NCBI GenBank assembly: GCA_017416485.1 | Contig: JAFQCH010000005.1 | Location: forward strand, 34,031 to 98,030 | DNA: 64,000 nt | Direction of reading: 5' to 3' | Source of the DNA: Clostridia bacterium | Lineage (GTDB): Bacteria > Bacillota > Clostridia > Oscillospirales > Acutalibacteraceae | Part shown: positions 61,872 to 64,000 of the stretch, one piece after another | Numbering within the stretch: the first letter of the stretch is position 1 | How the letters are laid out: each line of letters begins with the position of its first letter | Translations under genes and position numbers: made by a program | Notes under the pieces: model-generated | The model's database searches: none | What the model was told of the DNA's origin: nothing | Seen by the model: the letters and a program-made list of their open reading frames with translations, nothing else

Positions 61872-64000
61872 GCAAAGACCACTCCTTTCCTTTGAGCAAA
61901 CTGTCCGGCTGTTACAAGAATTTCGTTTGTAAGGTCACGGACATCTTCACTCGAATAATTATTGAAATTATCGATGTTAAGCTGAAGAGTAAGACCACTC
62001 GTTTTTGAATGCCCCGTCGGAGCATAGAGCTCGTCTCCGAGACTGCTATCAACAGAAAAATTCGTAGGAAGAGCTGTTGACATATCCTCTGCGAGAGAAT
62101 GCATAACATCATTAATATCTCCGCTCATCTTTTCTGCTGCTTTTACAGCTTCACCACCATTGCTGTCAATTGAACCGGAGAGACCCTTTACGAGCATCTC
62201 ACCGACCCAAGCCATCTCACGAGAAGGCGATCTGATACCGAAGAAATCACAAATGCCGTCCCAGATGCTGTTTATCCAGGCACTGACCTTGTTCCATAAC
62301 CAGGATTTTAAGGTTTGAATACCTGACCATAAACCCTGAACGATATTTTTACCGACATTGGTAATTTTGTAGATTTGTCCGGTTAAAGTATTTACAATGC
62401 CTGTGATGATTTGAGGTACGGCCTTTACAATACTTGCAATTACAGACGGCAGATTTTTAATGAGTGATACAAGCAAGGTAACACCGACTTTCGCAATCTT
62501 ACCTACATTGTTCGTAAAGAGCGTCACAATAGAAGTAACAATCTGTGGAAGAGCTGCTACGATTGTTGTAATAATCTGCGGTAACGAGCTTATCAAAGAA
62601 ACAAGGAGTCTGACACCAGCCTCAATGATGAGAGGTATATTGCTTAAAATTGCATTGATAACACTTGTAATAATCTGCGGAATAGCAGTAAGTATTGTTT
62701 GAATGATGGTCGGTAGATTTGTAATCAGTGAAGTTAAGAGCTGTATACCTGCGTCAATGATAAGGGGTATCGATTCAAGTAAGAAATTTACTATCGCACC
62801 GATTACCTCCGGCAGAGCTTCAACCAACACAGGTATTGCTGCGAGAATACCCTCAACCAAGCCAAGCACCAACTGCAAGGCCGCATTGAGAATGAGAGGC
62901 AAGTTTTCTACTAAGGTAGTGCAAATCTGTACAACCATACTGATAATCGATGGTATAAGGGTCGGCAATGCAGTACCTATTCCCATAGCCAAAGTTGCTA
63001 CAACTTGTAAAGCTGTCTCAAGTATCATCGGCAAGTTTGCGATTATACCCTCCAGCAGCGTAACTACAAGCAATAAAGCCGCCTCACCGATTTGCGGTAA
63101 CGCTTCGGTAAGACCCGTCAAAATAGTAAAAATAATCTGTGAAGTACTTTCTACTATTTGAGGTAGGTTGTCGACAATAGCACCGCCCAATGCAGAAATA
63201 ATCTCACCGACTATTTCAATCATTTCAGGTACGAACTCCATCATAAGGTCAAGAGCTTTCGGTAAAATCCCACCGATTACATCTGACATTGCTCCTATGT
63301 CACCATTTGCATCAAGTATTCCGTTGGTGAACTCACCGAGAAGACCTACGCCTTCACCGGCAAGCTGTGTCAGGACGGGAAGAAGAACAGTGCCGAGAGC
63401 ATTTTTGGCGGCATCAGCGCCGACTGCCAAATACTGAAGTTGGTCATCAAAAGCACCATAAGCATTGAGCATATCATCGCTGATAACATACCCGGCAGCT
63501 TGTGCTTGTTCACCAAGTTCATTCATTCTTTCAGCTCCGGCTTCAATTAATGGGTTTAATTCCTGTGCTGATTTACCGAGAATCTGCATCGCAAGAGCAT
63601 CACGCTCGGTTTCATTTTCCATTTTACCGAGTGCATCGATAACTTCCCAATATACGGTATCTGAATCACGCATGGTACCGTCAGCATTGAGAACAGACAC
63701 ACCAAGTGCATCGTAGGCTTCAACGGAGAGTTTGGTACCGTCTTGCACAGCCTTCATCGACTTGATTTGTTTTGCCATCGACTTGGTGAGAGTTTCGGTA
63801 GAAACATCCACAAGTTCGGCGGCATACATATATTCCTGGAGCTTATCTGTGGCAATGCCTGTCTGCGTTGATGTAGTTAAAACATCATCGGCATAAGCTG
63901 CACCTTCTTTTGACATGTCAATAAGCGCCTTGCCGGCGGCAACAGCAGCTGTGCCTACGGCAGCGAAAGCTGTAGCCATTGCTGCACCTACTGCCTTACA
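61868..64000 (-). CDS. Phage tail tape measure protein (partial, 5' end outside the window)
   Basis: At least 711 residues; the frame stays open to position 64000, so the N terminus is missing. A TMP-type domain is recognisable near the visible start (AKALIDMSKEG-like, TSTQTGIATDKLQEYMYAAE). A long hydrophobic stretch of tandem helices (LPLILNAALQLVLGLVEGI, LPQIITTIVAALPQIVTS and similar units of about 37 residues) spans residues about 240-540. The C-terminal GICDFFGIRSPSREMAWVGE is typical. It sets tail length and may be injected into the host. Confidence 0.92.
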   Translation of the reverse strand, partial: CKAVGAAMATAFAAVGTAAVAAGKALIDMSKEGAAYADDVLTTSTQTGIATDKLQEYMYAAELVDVSTETLTKSMAKQIKSMKAVQDGTKLSVEAYDALGVSVLNADGTMRDSDTVYWEVIDALGKMENETERDALAMQILGKSAQELNPLIEAGAERMNELGEQAQAAGYVISDDMLNAYGAFDDQLQYLAVGADAAKNALGTVLLPVLTQLAGEGVGLLGEFTNGILDANGDIGAMSDVIGGILPKALDLMMEFVPEMIEIVGEIISALGGAIVDNLPQIVESTSQIIFTILTGLTEALPQIGEAALLLVVTLLEGIIANLPMILETALQVVATLAMGIGTALPTLIPSIISMVVQICTTLVENLPLILNAALQLVLGLVEGILAAIPVLVEALPEVIGAIVNFLLESIPLIIDAGIQLLTSLITNLPTIIQTILTAIPQIITSVINAILSNIPLIIEAGVRLLVSLISSLPQIITTIVAALPQIVTSIVTLFTNNVGKIAKVGVTLLVSLIKNLPSVIASIVKAVPQIITGIVNTLTGQIYKITNVGKNIVQGLWSGIQTLKSWLWNKVSAWINSIWDGICDFFGIRSPSREMAWVGEMLVKGLSGSIDSNGGEAVKAAEKMSGDINDVMHSLAEDMSTALPTNFSVDSSLGDELYAPTGHSKTSGLTLQLNIDNFNNYSSEDVRDLTNEILVTAGQFAQRKGVVFA

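Larger units (their letters stand above)
54203..64000 (-). mobile_element. Prophage, tail and lysis modules (continues beyond the window)
   Basis: Seven consecutive minus-strand genes in canonical siphovirus order: tape measure, distal tail, tail endopeptidase-like, DUF859-like, tail-associated, holin, endolysin. Overlapping starts and a single terminator at the end indicate one late transcript. Head, packaging and replication genes must lie outside the window. No frameshift or stop was found in this part, so it may be a functional phage. Confidence 0.88.

Overview
The window looks like a chromosome segment from an anaerobic, spore-forming gut member of the Clostridia, probably Oscillospirales or Ruminococcaceae-like. 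The basis is a SigG sporulation sigma factor, an IreB homologue, a ferredoxin-fused aldo/keto reductase, frequent TTG and GTG starts behind strong Shine-Dalgarno sites, GLUG/MBG surface-protein architecture, and glycan-processing genes (GH29 fucosidase, beta-helix protein). No rRNA, tRNA or CRISPR was recognised. No species is claimed.

Host part, 1-34.9 kb. An ApbE flavin transferase lipoprotein and a DUF1622 membrane protein come first. Then an AraC regulator diverges from a metallophosphoesterase - YhhN - GPH-type transporter run. Next are an aldo/keto reductase, a YgjP-like metalloprotease, a copper ATPase carrying a C-terminal copper-chaperone domain with its own internal ribosome site, a DUF436 protein and an XRE/zinc-ribbon regulator. 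At 12.5-13.1 kb a small BECR-type nuclease-like gene is followed by a compact structured RNA with its own promoter and terminator. Then come a secreted beta-helix protein, a stand-alone TipAS protein, an MFS transporter, a sugar nucleotidyltransferase, sigG (ribosome site buried in a perfect hairpin), ireB - unknown - aminotransferase, another phosphoesterase, and a GH29 - unknown 732-aa enzyme - Gfo/Idh/MocA glycan operon. A TetR gene is co-transcribed with a 2292-residue mosaic surface protein.

Transition, 34.9-35.5 kb. This gene-free stretch holds two tandem copies of a 159-bp structured repeat and a strong inverted repeat.

Accessory island, 35.5-51.9 kb. A tightly overlapped minus-strand operon contains two lambda-type phosphatases, each with an unknown protein and a small helical protein of one paralogous family. 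Divergent XRE regulators share an operator-like inverted repeat. A plus-strand operon begins with a serine recombinase whose zinc ribbon appears to be replaced by a domain that recurs in the next two genes, followed by two ParB-like proteins. Then come a membrane-anchored DNA/RNA nuclease with a small partner and, convergent to it, an HTH/zinc-finger gene, a SHOCT-like gene and two conventional large serine recombinases.

Prophage part, about 52-64 kb. On the minus strand, reading in the direction of transcription: tape measure (cut by the window edge), distal tail protein, tail endopeptidase-like protein, DUF859-like tail protein, a small tail-associated protein, holin, and amidase endolysin with LysM. 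These are followed by a 650-aa membrane protein with a possible PD-(D/E)XK core and a tiny membrane partner. The boundaries between island and prophage cannot be fixed from this sequence alone.

The best candidates for something undescribed are the recombinase operon with triplicated accessory domain (41.4-46.5 kb), the duplicated phosphatase module (36.6-40.0 kb), the nuclease-like gene plus structured RNA (12.5-13.1 kb), and the nuclease/glycine-zipper membrane protein (52.0-54.1 kb).
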